Origin: Linnemannia elongata
Taxonomy: Eukaryota > Mortierellomycota > Mortierellomycetes > Mortierellales > Mortierellaceae
Reading direction: 5' to 3'
Assembly: GCA_036320915.1 (NCBI GenBank)
Contig: JAXBDG010000013.1
Span: forward strand, 1,984,001-2,048,000
Length of the DNA stretch: 64,000 bases
Every line of letters starts with the position of its first letter. The stretch's first letter is position 1. The notes beneath the pieces are model-generated. The model had not been told where the DNA came from, searched no databases, and was given only the letters and a program-made list of their open reading frames with translations. Both the position numbers and the translations under genes were made by a program. Below are positions 22,734 through 33,347 of the stretch, piece after piece.

Positions 22734-24086
22734 ATGTTCCCGACACATCCCCTCGATCTACATGAGATTCGCTCAAGAATTGCCAGCAGCCTTAGCCATA
22801 AAGACATCGCAAACTGTGCGCGAGTGAGTCAGGATTGGAACGGCTCTTTCACACCTTCACTCTATAACTCTGTTGTGTTGTCAAAACATGGCCCCAGCAT
22901 GGAATCTGTCGAGAAAAACAAGCATCTTATACAATACCTGATGATTCAGAGATCTGTCTACGAAAAACTATCATCGACATCTGCACGAAACAATGTAATC
23001 TCTAGCATCATTGCCAACTCGGCTCTGACCATTTTGGAACTGTACCGCAACTCAATTGGAGACAACGGAGCTGTAGCATTGTCTGAAGCACTCAAGTCTA
23101 ACTCGATTCTGACCACTTTGAACTTGGAGAGCAACTCGATCGGAACCAATGGAGCTGTGGCGCTATCTGAGGCACTCAAGACCAACTCGACCCTGACCAC
23201 TTTGATCTTGCAGAACAACTCAATCGGAGACAGTGGAGCTCAAGCATTGGCTGAGGCACTCAAGACCAACTCGACTTTAACCACTCTGAACTTGGCGAGC
23301 AACTCGACTGGATCCAACGGAGCTCAGGCCCTGGCTGAGGCACTCAAGACTAACTCGACTTTGATCAATTTAAACTTAAATTGCAACTTGATCGGAGATA
23401 ACGAGACTCAGGCGCTCTCTGAGGCCATCAAGACCAACTCGACTCTGACCACTTTGGAACTGAACTACAACTCGATCGGAGACAACGGAGCTCAAGCGCT
23501 GGCTGAGGCACTCGAGGGCACCTCGACTCTAACCTCTTTGGACTTGCAGTACAATTCAATCGGATCTAATGGAGCTCTGGCGCTGGCTAAGGCGATCAAG
23601 AACAACTCGACTCTGACCATTCTGAACTTGGGGGCCAATTCAATTGGACCCAGCGGAGCTCAGGCGCTATCTGAAGCACTCAAGTCAAACTCGACTCTGA
23701 ACACTTTGGGATTGTACCTCAACTGGATCGGAGACCACGGAGCTCAGGCACTGTCTGAGGCACTCAAGACCAACTCGACCCTGGCCACTTTGGTCTTGCA
23801 GAACAACGCGATCAGATGCAATGGAATTCAGGAGCTAGCTAAGGCGATGAAGATCAACTCGACTCTGACCACGTTGGGCTTGGGGATGAACTCGATCGGA
23901 AACAACGGAGCTTATGCGCTATCTGAAGCACTCAAGTCAAACTCGACTCTGACCACTTTGAACTTATGGCGCAGCTCAATTGGGCCCAACGGGCTCCAAG
24001 CTCTCTCTGAAGCGCTCAAGACCAACTCAACTGTAACCATTATATACAAACCCCTAAGTCATGGCACAGATCTAGATCATATATAG
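22734..24086 (+). CDS. F-box/LRR protein, paralogue 2
   Basis: A single exon encodes 450 residues starting at ATG 22734 (MFPTHPLDLHEIRS). Residues 1-60 are F-box-like: DLHEIRSRIASSLSHKD, then CARVSQDWNGSFTPSLYNSVVL, with the conserved W and the P-x-LY end. From about residue 98 come twelve 28-residue LRR units of consensus LTTLxLxxNSIGxNGAQALSEALKTNST, then a short non-LRR tail ending GTDLDHI. Repeats of this class form a curved alpha/beta solenoid that binds protein partners, and the F-box would recruit Skp1 of an SCF ubiquitin ligase. The target is unknown. It is intact, unlike copy 1. It lies just after the Tc1-like element and is tandem with copy 3; its flanks are duplicated too. An alternative GTG-led extension upstream is not used in eukaryotes. 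Confidence 0.85.
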   Translation: MFPTHPLDLHEIRSRIASSLSHKDIANCARVSQDWNGSFTPSLYNSVVLSKHGPSMESVEKNKHLIQYLMIQRSVYEKLSSTSARNNVISSIIANSALTILELYRNSIGDNGAVALSEALKSNSILTTLNLESNSIGTNGAVALSEALKTNSTLTTLILQNNSIGDSGAQALAEALKTNSTLTTLNLASNSTGSNGAQALAEALKTNSTLINLNLNCNLIGDNETQALSEAIKTNSTLTTLELNYNSIGDNGAQALAEALEGTSTLTSLDLQYNSIGSNGALALAKAIKNNSTLTILNLGANSIGPSGAQALSEALKSNSTLNTLGLYLNWIGDHGAQALSEALKTNSTLATLVLQNNAIRCNGIQELAKAMKINSTLTTLGLGMNSIGNNGAYALSEALKSNSTLTTLNLWRSSIGPNGLQALSEALKTNSTVTIIYKPLSHGTDLDHI

Positions 24087-25039
24087 AGAAGGGGGTTTAA
24101 AGCTAATTCGCATGAAATTACATATTTTAGTTTGGGGCATAAGTACTCCTTAGTCTATCCAATTTTTGACAGGTAAACAAAGCATCGACGACCGACCTAG
24201 AATTCTAATGAAGCAAGGACTTAAAGAGCCGACATTAAAGGATATAAAAGCGTTATCGCAATGAACGCTTGACTGATACAAGTCGGTTGTCGCTGTTGCA
24301 TCATACTCCCGCAATGTGTTTCCCATTCTGATATTCCTTCCATCCCTTCAATTTGTCAGCTGTGTATCATGTTAACGTGTTGTCCCGAACGAGTGGTGGC
24401 TTTCTTTATAATACTTTGAAAGAAAGAGAGACCTCATCGATGATGCCAAATAGTATGAATTGCATGAACTATTATTGAATTGTTGAGGTTAAGCGGTACA
24501 AGCCTGTAGCACCTTTTATTTATTTAACGCAGTGTGCAAATCAAACGATACTCTGGCAGACCTATTATTTCTGCCAGAGACGAAACAATAAACATACTTT
24601 TCTTTCTCGTTTCTCATCTTCCCTCATCCTTTGCCACCTTCTCACTTGAGAGCAACTGAAGAATAAGGTTTATGTCACATTACAATAGAATGTCCTTTAC
24701 TACGCCTTCACCAGTTCCATTACTGCGTCTCTACTTGCCACGCCTCCGATCCTTCTATACACTAGTATAAATACCCCTCTCTTCCTGCACCATAAAAGCT
24801 ATCTTTTTCTGGCCTCTTCCACTTTACCCTTGTAATTTTGTCGTCCTTCATATCTTTATCTACGTCGTTGACCACCTTTCAACAATACTATAGTTTTGCT
24901 CAACTACTTCATTTCGTTCCTACCTTCCCAATCCCGGTGTTATCCCTCATTCCTCCTTTGTTATTAGCACCCTTTTGTTATCCCTTTATCACTGTCTTCG
25001 CCATCATCCCTGTCACGCTCATCACATTCTTCACCTTTT
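24087..25039. other. Spacer between LRR copies 2 and 3, duplicated
   Basis: The first part (about 24155-24290) matches the 3' flank of copy 3 (about 27035-27145): ATTTTTGACA, then AACAAAGCAT, AATGAAGCAAGG and ACGCTTGACTG occur in the same order. The second part matches the 5' flank of copy 2. No other gene is supported. Confidence 0.6.
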
Positions 25040-26755
25040 ATGTCTGAGATGTTTCAGACACATCCCCTCGATCTGCATGAGATTCGCTCAAGAATTGCTA
25101 GCAGTCTTGGCCTTCAAGACCTCGCGTCCTGTGCGCGTGTGAGTCATGACTGGAACGACTCATTTACACCGCCACTCTACATCTCTGTTGTCTTGTCAAA
25201 ACATGGCCTCTGCATTGAATCTCTCGAGAGAAATAAGCATCTCATACAATGCCTGAAGATTCAAAGCTCTGTCTATGAAAAGCTATCATCAACACATGCG
25301 CGAGACAGAGTAGTTTTTAGTGTCATGGCTAACTCGACTCTCACCACTTTGGACTTGACCGGCAACTCGATCGGAGACGACGGAGCTGAGTATCTGTCCG
25401 AGGCACTCAGGACCAACTCGACTCTGACCACTTTGGACTTGACAAGCAACTCGATCGGAAACGACGGAGCTGAGTATCTGTCCGAGGCACTCAGGACCAA
25501 CTCGACACTGACCACTTTGGACTTGACAAGCAACTCGATCGGAGACGGAGCTGTGGCGCTGTCTGAGGCACTCAAGACCAACTCAACTCTGACCAATTTG
25601 AACTTGAAGAGCAACTCGATCTGGGACAGCGAAGTTCATGCGCTGGCTGAGTCACTTAAGACCAACTCGACTCTGACCACTTTGGACTTGGCATGGAACT
25701 TGATCGAAAACCACGGAGCTCAGGCGCTGGCTGAGGCTCTCAAGTCCAACTCGAGTCTGACTACTCTGGACTTGAATGGCAACTCAATCAGAGACGATGG
25801 AGCTCAGGCACTGGCCGAGGCACTCAAGATCAATTCGAGTCTGACCACTTTGGACTTGGGGGGTAACTGGATCGGAGACAATGTAGCTCAGGCTCTGGCT
25901 GAGGCACTCAAGACCAACTCGACCCTAACCACATTGAATTTGTCCTACAACTCGGTCGGAGGCAATGGAGCTCAAGCGCTGTTTGAGGCAATCAAGGTCA
26001 ACTCGAGTCTGACCGCTTTGGACTTTTGTGGTAACTCGATCAAAGAGAACGGAGTCCAGACGCTATCCGAGGCACTCAGAATCAACTCGAGTCTGACCAC
26101 CCTGGACTTGGGGGAAAACTGCATCGGAGACAATGGAATTCAGGCGCTATCTGAGGCACTCAAGATCAACTCGACTCTAACCACTTTGCAATTGGGGTGT
26201 AACTGTATTAATCTCAACGGAGCCCAGGCGCTATCCGAGGCACTCAAGGTCAACTCGAGTCTGACCACTTTGGACTTGGGGGGTAACTGGATCGGAGACA
26301 ATGGAATTCAGGCGCTGTCTGAGGCACTGAAGATCAACTCGACTCTGACCACTTTCAAGTTGTGGGACAACTCGATGGGAGTCAACGGAGCTCAGGCGCT
26401 GTCTGAAGCACTCAAGACTAACTCGAAACTAACCACTTTGGACTTGAGGACCCGAACCTCGATGAGAAGGTGGGGTAACTCGATCGGAGACAATGGAGTT
26501 CAGGCGCTGTCTGAGGCACTCAAGACCAACTCGGCTCTGACCAATCTATACTTGAGAGGCAATAAGATCGGACCCAACGGAGCTCAGGCACTGTCTAGGG
26601 CACTCAAGACCAACTCGATCCTAACCACATTGGATTTGTCATGCAACTGGATCGGAGACGATGGAATTCAGGCGCTGTCTGAGGCAGGCAAGACCAACTC
26701 GGCTCTGACCAATCTGTACCTGGGACGCAACTCGGTCGAGCCCGACGAAGCTTAG
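25040..26755 (+). CDS. F-box/LRR protein, paralogue 3
   Basis: A single exon encodes 571 residues, the longest of the three. ATG 25040 gives MSEMFQTHPLDLHEIRS; a second ATG at 25049 corresponds to the start of copy 2. The F-box-like region (about 4-62) has DLASCARVSHDWNDSFTPPLYISVVL. Sixteen LRR units and a partial one follow from about residue 100. Unit 3 is one residue short (NSIGDGA instead of NSIGDxGA), and unit 14 carries an insertion (RTRTSMRRW) between the beta-strand and the asparagine turn. It ends LGRNSVEPDEA. The expected role is the same as copy 2: an SCF adaptor or another protein-binding solenoid. Copy-to-copy differences sit mainly in the xx positions of LxLxxN, the concave ligand-facing surface, as expected if the copies bind different partners. 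Confidence 0.85.
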   Translation: MSEMFQTHPLDLHEIRSRIASSLGLQDLASCARVSHDWNDSFTPPLYISVVLSKHGLCIESLERNKHLIQCLKIQSSVYEKLSSTHARDRVVFSVMANSTLTTLDLTGNSIGDDGAEYLSEALRTNSTLTTLDLTSNSIGNDGAEYLSEALRTNSTLTTLDLTSNSIGDGAVALSEALKTNSTLTNLNLKSNSIWDSEVHALAESLKTNSTLTTLDLAWNLIENHGAQALAEALKSNSSLTTLDLNGNSIRDDGAQALAEALKINSSLTTLDLGGNWIGDNVAQALAEALKTNSTLTTLNLSYNSVGGNGAQALFEAIKVNSSLTALDFCGNSIKENGVQTLSEALRINSSLTTLDLGENCIGDNGIQALSEALKINSTLTTLQLGCNCINLNGAQALSEALKVNSSLTTLDLGGNWIGDNGIQALSEALKINSTLTTFKLWDNSMGVNGAQALSEALKTNSKLTTLDLRTRTSMRRWGNSIGDNGVQALSEALKTNSALTNLYLRGNKIGPNGAQALSRALKTNSILTTLDLSCNWIGDDGIQALSEAGKTNSALTNLYLGRNSVEPDEA

Positions 26756-27485
26756 GTAGACTCAAGGCCAAGAAGGGCGATGTGAAGAGTGAGCATATGT
26801 ATATATTTTAGCGATACCAGTAGAGATCCCCCCACCTTCTCTCTCTTATCTACTCATTTCATTTTCTCGCACAATGGGCTTTCAGTAAATCTATAACGCT
26901 GCATTGATGCACAAACTCCTATAGTCCCGGCACAGATCTCAGTCATATACCCTGAATGAGTTTTAATATGTTAATTCGCAAGTCGCATGGACTTCCATGT
27001 GTTGGTTTAGTAAACATAAACACCATAAAAAGCAATTTTTGACAAGTGAACAAAGCATTGACAACGCGCCCCGGAATTCAAATGAAGCAAGGGATTGAAA
27101 GGTATCGAGTGATCAAAAAGCAACGTCGCTATAAACGCTTGACTGTCATTCCTGTTGTGGGTTCTTGTAAAAACGATGTATAGTAGCTAGCACAAGTAAA
27201 GGCTGCAAACGGAGAGCGTCCACAATAACCGCCACCGCAAGCATTCACATCCTCATAACTACTTCACTCCCACTTAACTACATTGCTCCATCTTAACAAC
27301 TTCACTTCTTTACTCTTCACTCTTTATTTAAACTCATCTCATAAGATTCTTCAATCCTTTGCGAGGTTTTCCTGCTGCAAAGCCTAAAGTCAGATCCTCA
27401 TATCCTTAAAATACTACTGGCATGCAATTTCTAGACGTAGGCAGTTGTAACGGTGCAAAACGCCCCTTAAGCAAAATTATACTTA
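26756..27485. other. 3' flank of LRR copy 3 and intergenic
   Basis: The duplicated flank runs to about 27150. A TATA-like TATTTAAAC lies at 27325-27333 in a C/T-rich leader-like context, upstream of the coding-like relic that follows. No other feature is seen. Confidence 0.5.
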
Positions 27486-27720
27486 TTGCTTGTGAACAAG
27501 GCCGAGACTTTTTTCCACAATGCCAGCCCAAGAGCAACCACCCCAATCATGAACATGAACGATGGCACCAAGTATGCTCCTATATCTTCCACAATCACCC
27601 ACATTATCGCCCGTTTCGTCTTCACGGATTACCAATTCCACACCTCCCTCGGCTTTGCCGTCCGCCAGGAGCAGTTCTTGCCATGCAAATCGACTAGCAT
27701 GCAAGAAATGTATTTGTTTA
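27486..27720 (+). pseudogene. Coding-like fragment, unrecognised
   Basis: About 70 codons in one forward frame have strongly C/G-rich third positions, like the genuine genes here. Two in-frame ATGs are at 27549 and 27555, and the stretch reads ISSTITHIIARFVFTD then FHTSLGFAVRQEQFLPCK. After 27720 the frame loses this character. A second frame from ATG 27422 also gives 91 residues but with poorer composition. A TATA-like box lies upstream at 27325. It may be a small gene, an exon of a gene I could not assemble, or a remnant. No family is recognised. Confidence 0.25.
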
Positions 27721-28434
27721 GTTTAAATGACGTTCCAAAGGGGAGTGTGCCGCATGGACATCTTTCTTCACCCTTTCTGGGAGGAAAGTACGGTGGGGGG
27801 TGCATTCACTCGCTTGGATGTTATTTTTGCTCCTGTCCCTCTTCCTGTTCTGACACTAATGGGAGAAAGGGTGAGAAAAGTGAGGGGGTAGAGAAAAGGA
27901 AGAAGCGTGACATGACGAAGGAACCCGACTCGGGCTACACCTCCTTTTCATTCCAAAATAATAAACATGTAAGACAGGCGTAAACCTTTGGTTTTTTTTC
28001 TATTCCCTTCCTGGCTAGCATGGTGCTTGCGATCGTTGTTTTCATGCCCTCCTTTAGTCTTGCTATGCATGATCCAATGATGCGCATTCTGTCATTGTCC
28101 TTATCTTTGTTGCTGACGATGTTGTCGTTGCGGTTACAGCAAAGTGTTTTTGTCACGGTTGGTTGACACGGTTGTTTGTCATCATCACTTTCGCCCGCTC
28201 AATGGACGTTTCTGCCGCATACAAGAAAGCACTTAAGAAAACACCTCACGATCGATCCAAAAGGAGACACTTTTAACAAAAAAAAATGGCTTTCTTTACT
28301 ACAATTGACAATTAGAGGGGAGGTGTGTGTGTGTGTGTTTGATGGATTCTCTTTCATTGCTTACTTGCTAGTTAGTAAAGCTTTGCATCGAGAAGAAAGG
28401 ACCAATCGATTGAGTGGGGAGAAGAGAGAGATAT
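27721..28434. other. Intergenic, 3' of aldolase
   Basis: Noncoding to the eye. A short (GT)n is near 28323-28339. It lies downstream of the aldolase stop codon. Confidence 0.55.
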
Positions 28435-30276
28435 TTACAGACGGTCAACGTTGCCGAGATCCTTGCAGGCGACCTTGACACGCTCAACCATGGTCTTCTC
28501 GGCCTCACGGACCCAGACACGAGGATCGTAGACCTTCTTGTTGGGCTTGTTAGGACCCTCAGGGTTTCCGACCTGAGCCTGGAGGTAGTCCTATTAGTTT
28601 GAGAGACATACAGCATGCATGATGAGTACACTTGTTTCATGGTAAATGTATGATGCGAAAGGCGCTGTCGTTTTTTTCGATTCAGTCCAGCCCCGTCCCT
28701 TTTGTATGGTCGAGATCTTTTTCATTCTGTGTGTGCGCCGGCTCACTTTTTTAGCCCGTCCCCTCTTTTTCGTTCTCGTTTTCTAACTGTCACAAAACAG
28801 ATCGGAGTAACAAGGCGCTTTTCTCTTTGCAATTGCCTTTCACTGTCGGGTGTTGTCGAGGAGGGTCTGTCGTTGTGTGTTGTTGGGTACTGTTCATATG
28901 GTGAAAGAAGTGCCGTCGATGGTGGAAGGGTGATGGTTACCTTCTTCTTCTCGTAGAAGTCGCGGATACCGACCCAGTAGGCCCACTGGGTGTCTAAAAG
29001 CCAAAAGAGAATGAGATGAATCATTGAATGATGAGTATCCTTGCTTGTTTAAATTCAAACCAAGGTGAACAGTAAAGCAAACAACCAAGCGGAAAAAAAA
29101 GGAAATGGAAGAGTGAACTAACCGGTGTCAACGTTCATCTTGACGACACCGTGACCAACGGCGGTCTTGATGTCGTGCTCGGTGGAGCCGGAACCACCGT
29201 GGAAGACGAACCAAACGGGCTTGTCAGACTTGAGGCCGAGCTCCTTCTTGACAAACTCCTGGTGCTTGCCGAGAAGCTCGGGGTGGAGCTTGACGTTACC
29301 GGGAGCATAGACACCGTGGACGTTACCGAAGGCAGCGGCGATCGAGAACAAGTCGGTGATCTTGGAGAAGGCGTTGTAGATATCGAGAATGTCCTGGGGC
29401 TGGGTGTAGAGCGAAGCGTTGTCGACCTCGGAGTTGTCGACACCATCCTCCTCGCCTCCGGTGATACCGATCTCCATCTCGAGGTGGCAGTTGATCTTGG
29501 CCATGCGGTGGAGGTACTTGACGCAAATCTCAATGTTCTCCTCCTTGGAGTCCTCAGAGAGATCGAGCATGTGGGAGGAGAAGAGGGGCTCACCGTGCTT
29601 GGCAAAGTACTCCTCGTCGGCGGCGAGCATGCCGTCGAACCAAGGGAGAAGCTTCTTGGCGCAGTGGTCAGAGTGGATGATGACGGGGATGCCGTAGGCC
29701 TTGGCGACGGCACGGACGTGGTGGGCACCAGCAACAGCTCCGAGGATAGCAGCAGCCTCGTTCTTGTTGGAGATTCCCTTTCCAGCGTAGTAGGCGGCAC
29801 CACCGTTCGAGAACTGGATGATAATGGGCGACTTGGCATCACGAGCAGCCTCTATTTGAGGGAGTTTCAGTAGGATCATGAAGGAAGAAGTGTAGGCGTT
29901 AGCTGTCTCTTCTTAGTCGCGTTTTTTTTTCTCACACTCCCGGTGTTCCTTTGCGGTTCGCGACAAAATAAAATGAATGGGTACGCGCCTCTTCTTCCTC
30001 CATTCATTCATTCCTTCGTCCTTGTGATCGTTTTTTGCTTTGTTTTCATTGTCCTGATTCAACATCACACTTGGTTCTTCTTCCCCATTCCTTCTTTCGC
30101 TGCAAGAAAACAAGTATAAAAAGAAGATGTGGATTACCAAGAGCGGCGTTGACGGTAGAGGAGGAGGTGCAGTTGATGGCGGGGATGGCGAAACCGTGCT
30201 CGGAGGCGTAGGCAAAGACCTTGCGGACGTTGTCACCGGTGATGACGCCGGCGGGGACAATATCGAGGAGACCCAT
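28435..30276 (-). CDS. FBA1: Fructose-bisphosphate aldolase, class II
   Basis: Four exons, 30138-30276, 29123-29851, 28941-28993 and 28435-28590, encode 358 residues, matching yeast Fba1 (359). The zinc-dependent enzyme cleaves fructose-1,6-bisphosphate to glyceraldehyde-3-phosphate and dihydroxyacetone phosphate in glycolysis and runs the reverse step in gluconeogenesis. Visible motifs are the zinc/catalytic site IIHSDHCAKK (about 105-114), the EIGITGGEEDG loop, VHGVYAPGNVKLHPELL with a metal-binding His, the phosphate loop VFHGGSGS, and NVDTDTQWAYW near the exon 2/3 junction. It ends DLGNVDRL. The start MGLLDIVPAGVITGDNV agrees with the family. Introns are 286, 129 and 350 bases. A TATA-like element lies about 140 bases upstream. 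Codon use is highly biased, as expected for a highly expressed glycolytic gene. Confidence 0.97.
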
Positions 30277-32067
30277 GGTTGATTGTGAAGGTGGTTGGTA
30301 GGTTGGGGAGGAAAGGGGGTGTGGTGTGTGGGAAAAAAGAGAGGAAAAGAAGAGAAAAGAAAAGAAGAGAAAAAAGGAGAAGAGAAGGGCAGGGGTGATC
30401 CGACCTGCTCCTTTAAATAGGACTCAAACAGTGACGGAATGGACTTTCCTTCACTCACTACCCCAGACCAATTCAAGGACAAACATGTCCTACCCGACAG
30501 GAAACATGCATATACAAACAAACAAACAACGAGAAACGAAACATGAAGTGGCACGACGACACAGACACAGACACACGCTGCTTGTTCCTCCTCTTTCTCC
30601 TTCACATTCTTTTTTCTTTCACCCTTCACTCTTACTCGTGCTTGCACTCCCGGACGGAACGCGAATCTTGTCCCCGGAGCACCCAAAATAACCTTTCGTG
30701 AGAGCGCCCTTTTCTCTCTCCTCTCTTCTCTCTTCTCTGTTTTTCTTTTCCCTTCCATATTTATTTTAATTGCATTGGGGTAATGGAACAAAGGAAAAGA
30801 ACTAGAGTCTACCTCTCCTTATATTGCCCGCTTCAATGTGATCCAATGGTTTCTGTGTTGCTACTCGGCGTGGCAGTGGTAACAACAAGGACAAGAAACT
30901 CCAAGCTGTGTTTCGTTTCCTTTCTCCTTCCTGACACAATGAGACAGAGGAATGAGTATACTTGAAAGGAGATCCCATCCCGGTGCCGAACAAGAAAAAG
31001 ACCACAAGCAAGGTCCCAGACCGTGTTTTGGCGGGGGGGAAAGGAGTGTTCCTGATTTTTTTAATTTAAACGTCATCGTCCTCGGATTTGGCCGCATAAA
31101 ACAAAAGCTGAGAAAAAAGAAAGGGCGAACATGGCACGAATGAAACAGAAAAGTTGCATTCTCGATGAATGCGAAAAAAATAAGAGTGAGGGCGTATACA
31201 TTCTTTTCTTTTTCTTTGCCGAAAACTGTTTCCGTACAACCGGTTGCCACAGGATCAGCTGTCTGGCGGCTTTAGGGATCACACCAACGACCCCAACAGT
31301 CCACTCCTTCCTGTCTCTTGGACCCGAGGGAAAGGAAATGGCCGCTTGTGAACCCCTATCTCACTTCTCACCTCCTCCTACTCCTAGACGCTTCCTCAAC
31401 AACATTCAATCTGCATTGACAAAGTGTCCGACAACTGAGTGAGAACAAGTAGCTTTTTCTCAGGAGCAAAAGAGTACATTTTGTTGTTTTTTTTTGCGGG
31501 GTAAAAAATGTTGGACGTTGGGGCTTTGGGGGGCCTGGGAACGAATCCTACATCTCCAATCCTGCATCCCGACAGGACTTTCCACTTTCTCTCTCTTCTC
31601 TTCACAATGAGTCAGGCTCAACTTTGAAGGATTGGTGGCACTAGGCGTTGGAAAGGGACCCACCGACCCCTTCATCAGCTGCCATTTCTTCTCGCCTTGA
31701 ACAACGGTTTGAGAAAATGGTTGTCGAGGGCGACGATCGTTATATCTCTTATTTGTTTTTCTTCTCACGCATAGGTGGCAGCCAACCAATCGACACCAGA
31801 GCTGCCCATGCACAGGCCCAGCTTGCAAATTCAACCCTTGTCCATACCTTTCACTCCTTTCTCTCGCACATACATCCTTGCATGACATTGGATCGACCAC
31901 AACATGTATGCACGAAAACAAAAATATAAAAAAAAAAAAAGGTTTGCTTTATGAGAGGGTTGGTGACCTTTATGCTATGATACATTGAAAATGGGGGTGG
32001 TTGAAGAAGGTAAATGAAAATAAGAGGAAAAAACAAGACAAGGAACAGAAAAAACAGGACGAGTAAT
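30277..32067. other. Aldolase upstream region and intergenic
   Basis: The strand near 30330-30390 is purine-rich (CT-rich on the minus strand, typical of strong fungal promoters). A TATA-like TATTTAAAG on the minus strand is at about 30411-30421. The remaining 1.6 kb up to the Mrp10 stop has no coding character. Confidence 0.55.
30411..30421 (-). promoter_or_regulatory. Candidate TATA box of aldolase gene
   Basis: The minus strand reads CCTATTTAAAGG about 140 bases upstream of the aldolase ATG, next to a long CT-rich leader. Confidence 0.4.
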
Positions 32068-32742
32068 CTAAAGCTGCTTCTGGAGACGGGCAAGATGGTA
32101 GTTGACCGTGTTGACATTCTTGACCTTGGTGGGCTATTATTCAAAAGGTATTAAAAGAGGTGCCTGGTTAGTTCTCGAGATCATGAACAAGTTCGCAGGG
32201 TGAAGGAAGGTGAGATAGAGATAGAGTTCGGGGCTACGATGGCCGGCAATGTTGGTTTAGCCGCATTGTGTCGCCGATCAACAGTCCAACACGAATCAAT
32301 TGATGGTGCCCGTAGTGTCCCATGCCCTAATGCTGCTATCCTCCTGGTTCATCATGCCATTATCGATCGTAGCCAACAGACTTGATTTCAAAGACATAGC
32401 CCAATACACTAATCTAATCCTTCAGGTCCATGGCTGAAGAACTCTGAACACTCTGGATCCAGCTGCGATCCTATTCCTGAATAAATCCCTCCTTGGGCGA
32501 AGCTGCAAACCCGTTTGATACAGGTTCCAATGGCTACGGTAAGAAGATTCCCTTCGTGAACATACCAAGTTCTTCATGCAATCAGCGAGCATCTTGGCGG
32601 TCTGCATGCACTTTGCATCATCGACACCCGAGGCGGTCCAGCACTGGATCATGGCACCCATCTCGGCAATACAGGGGCTGGCCTCAACGACCTTGCGGGG
32701 CTTTGTGCGGAGGTACTTCAGTCTCATGATGTCTTCCTGCAT
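32068..32742 (-). CDS. MRP10: Mitochondrial small-subunit ribosomal protein Mrp10
   Basis: Two exons, 32566-32742 and 32068-32133, encode 80 residues across a 432-base intron. It is a component of the mitochondrial small ribosomal subunit. The CHCH fold shows two CX9C motifs: Cys24 and Cys34 (CIAEMGAMIQC), and Cys45 and Cys55 (CMQTAKMLADC). These are substrates of the Mia40 oxidative import pathway. The basic N terminus (MRLKYLRTKPRKV) resembles yeast Mrp10 (LPPLPRLKVKKP). The short second exon supplies the conserved C-terminal NVNTVNYHLARLQ, similar to NINYHAARLY in yeast, which decides the splice choice (AACTTG|GTATGT to AATAG|CCCACC). Intron 1 is far longer than its second exon. It is divergent from DLT1, 605 bases away. 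An additional tiny upstream exon cannot be excluded. Confidence 0.9.
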
Positions 32743-33347
32743 TTGTTTAATTTGGTGTTTTGTTGGACGGGTGGTTGTCGAGTGTCCGTATGGCGTCGGT
32801 GCATTTAATTGATGTCGGGTTGAACATAGAAAGTTGAAAGGAGTAACAAAGGTACGGTTAGTTCAAAGTTCCGAGATTCTGATCAGTGCTTGATCAGTAA
32901 GGAATGAGCCTCTCGTTTGTCATGTCCTGAGGATGCGAGTATTTTCCGTGTGGTTCGTTGTGAGAATCAAAGTTGCCCAGTTGTTGCCGAGTTGTCGCCA
33001 TGTAGTGGACACATGCCTTTTGTGTGATTGAATGCTTGGTTGAGGTAGCAAAGGATGCAATGCGGATCAGCAAAGACAAGATTCCCCGAAACAACGTTCC
33101 TGTTGATAAGTGATTACGTCACCGTATATCAATTTCAGGGCAAAGCTTAATTCATCAAGTCAGGCACACCAGTTTCACACTGACCTTTGTAGTCCCTCAA
33201 CTTCGCCCATCCTTTTCTCTCGTCACACCTTCATTCACCTCTCTTCCCTCTCTCATTCACTAACCCTTCCCCACCCACTACGAACAACAGACACTACCTC
33301 TTTCATCCAACATCAACACAAACACAGATTGCAAGCAACCTTCTTGA
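32743..33347. promoter_or_regulatory. Divergent promoter region, MRP10/DLT1
   Basis: 605 bases separate two divergently transcribed start codons, so both promoters must lie here. The DLT1 side has a CT-rich leader (about 33190-33300). No clear TATA box is visible for either gene. Confidence 0.55.

Noticed and set aside
29151..29873. Open frames overlapping the aldolase on the other strand and in another frame
   Set aside because: They result from extreme codon bias of the aldolase gene; only the sense frame shows enzyme motifs and splice continuity.
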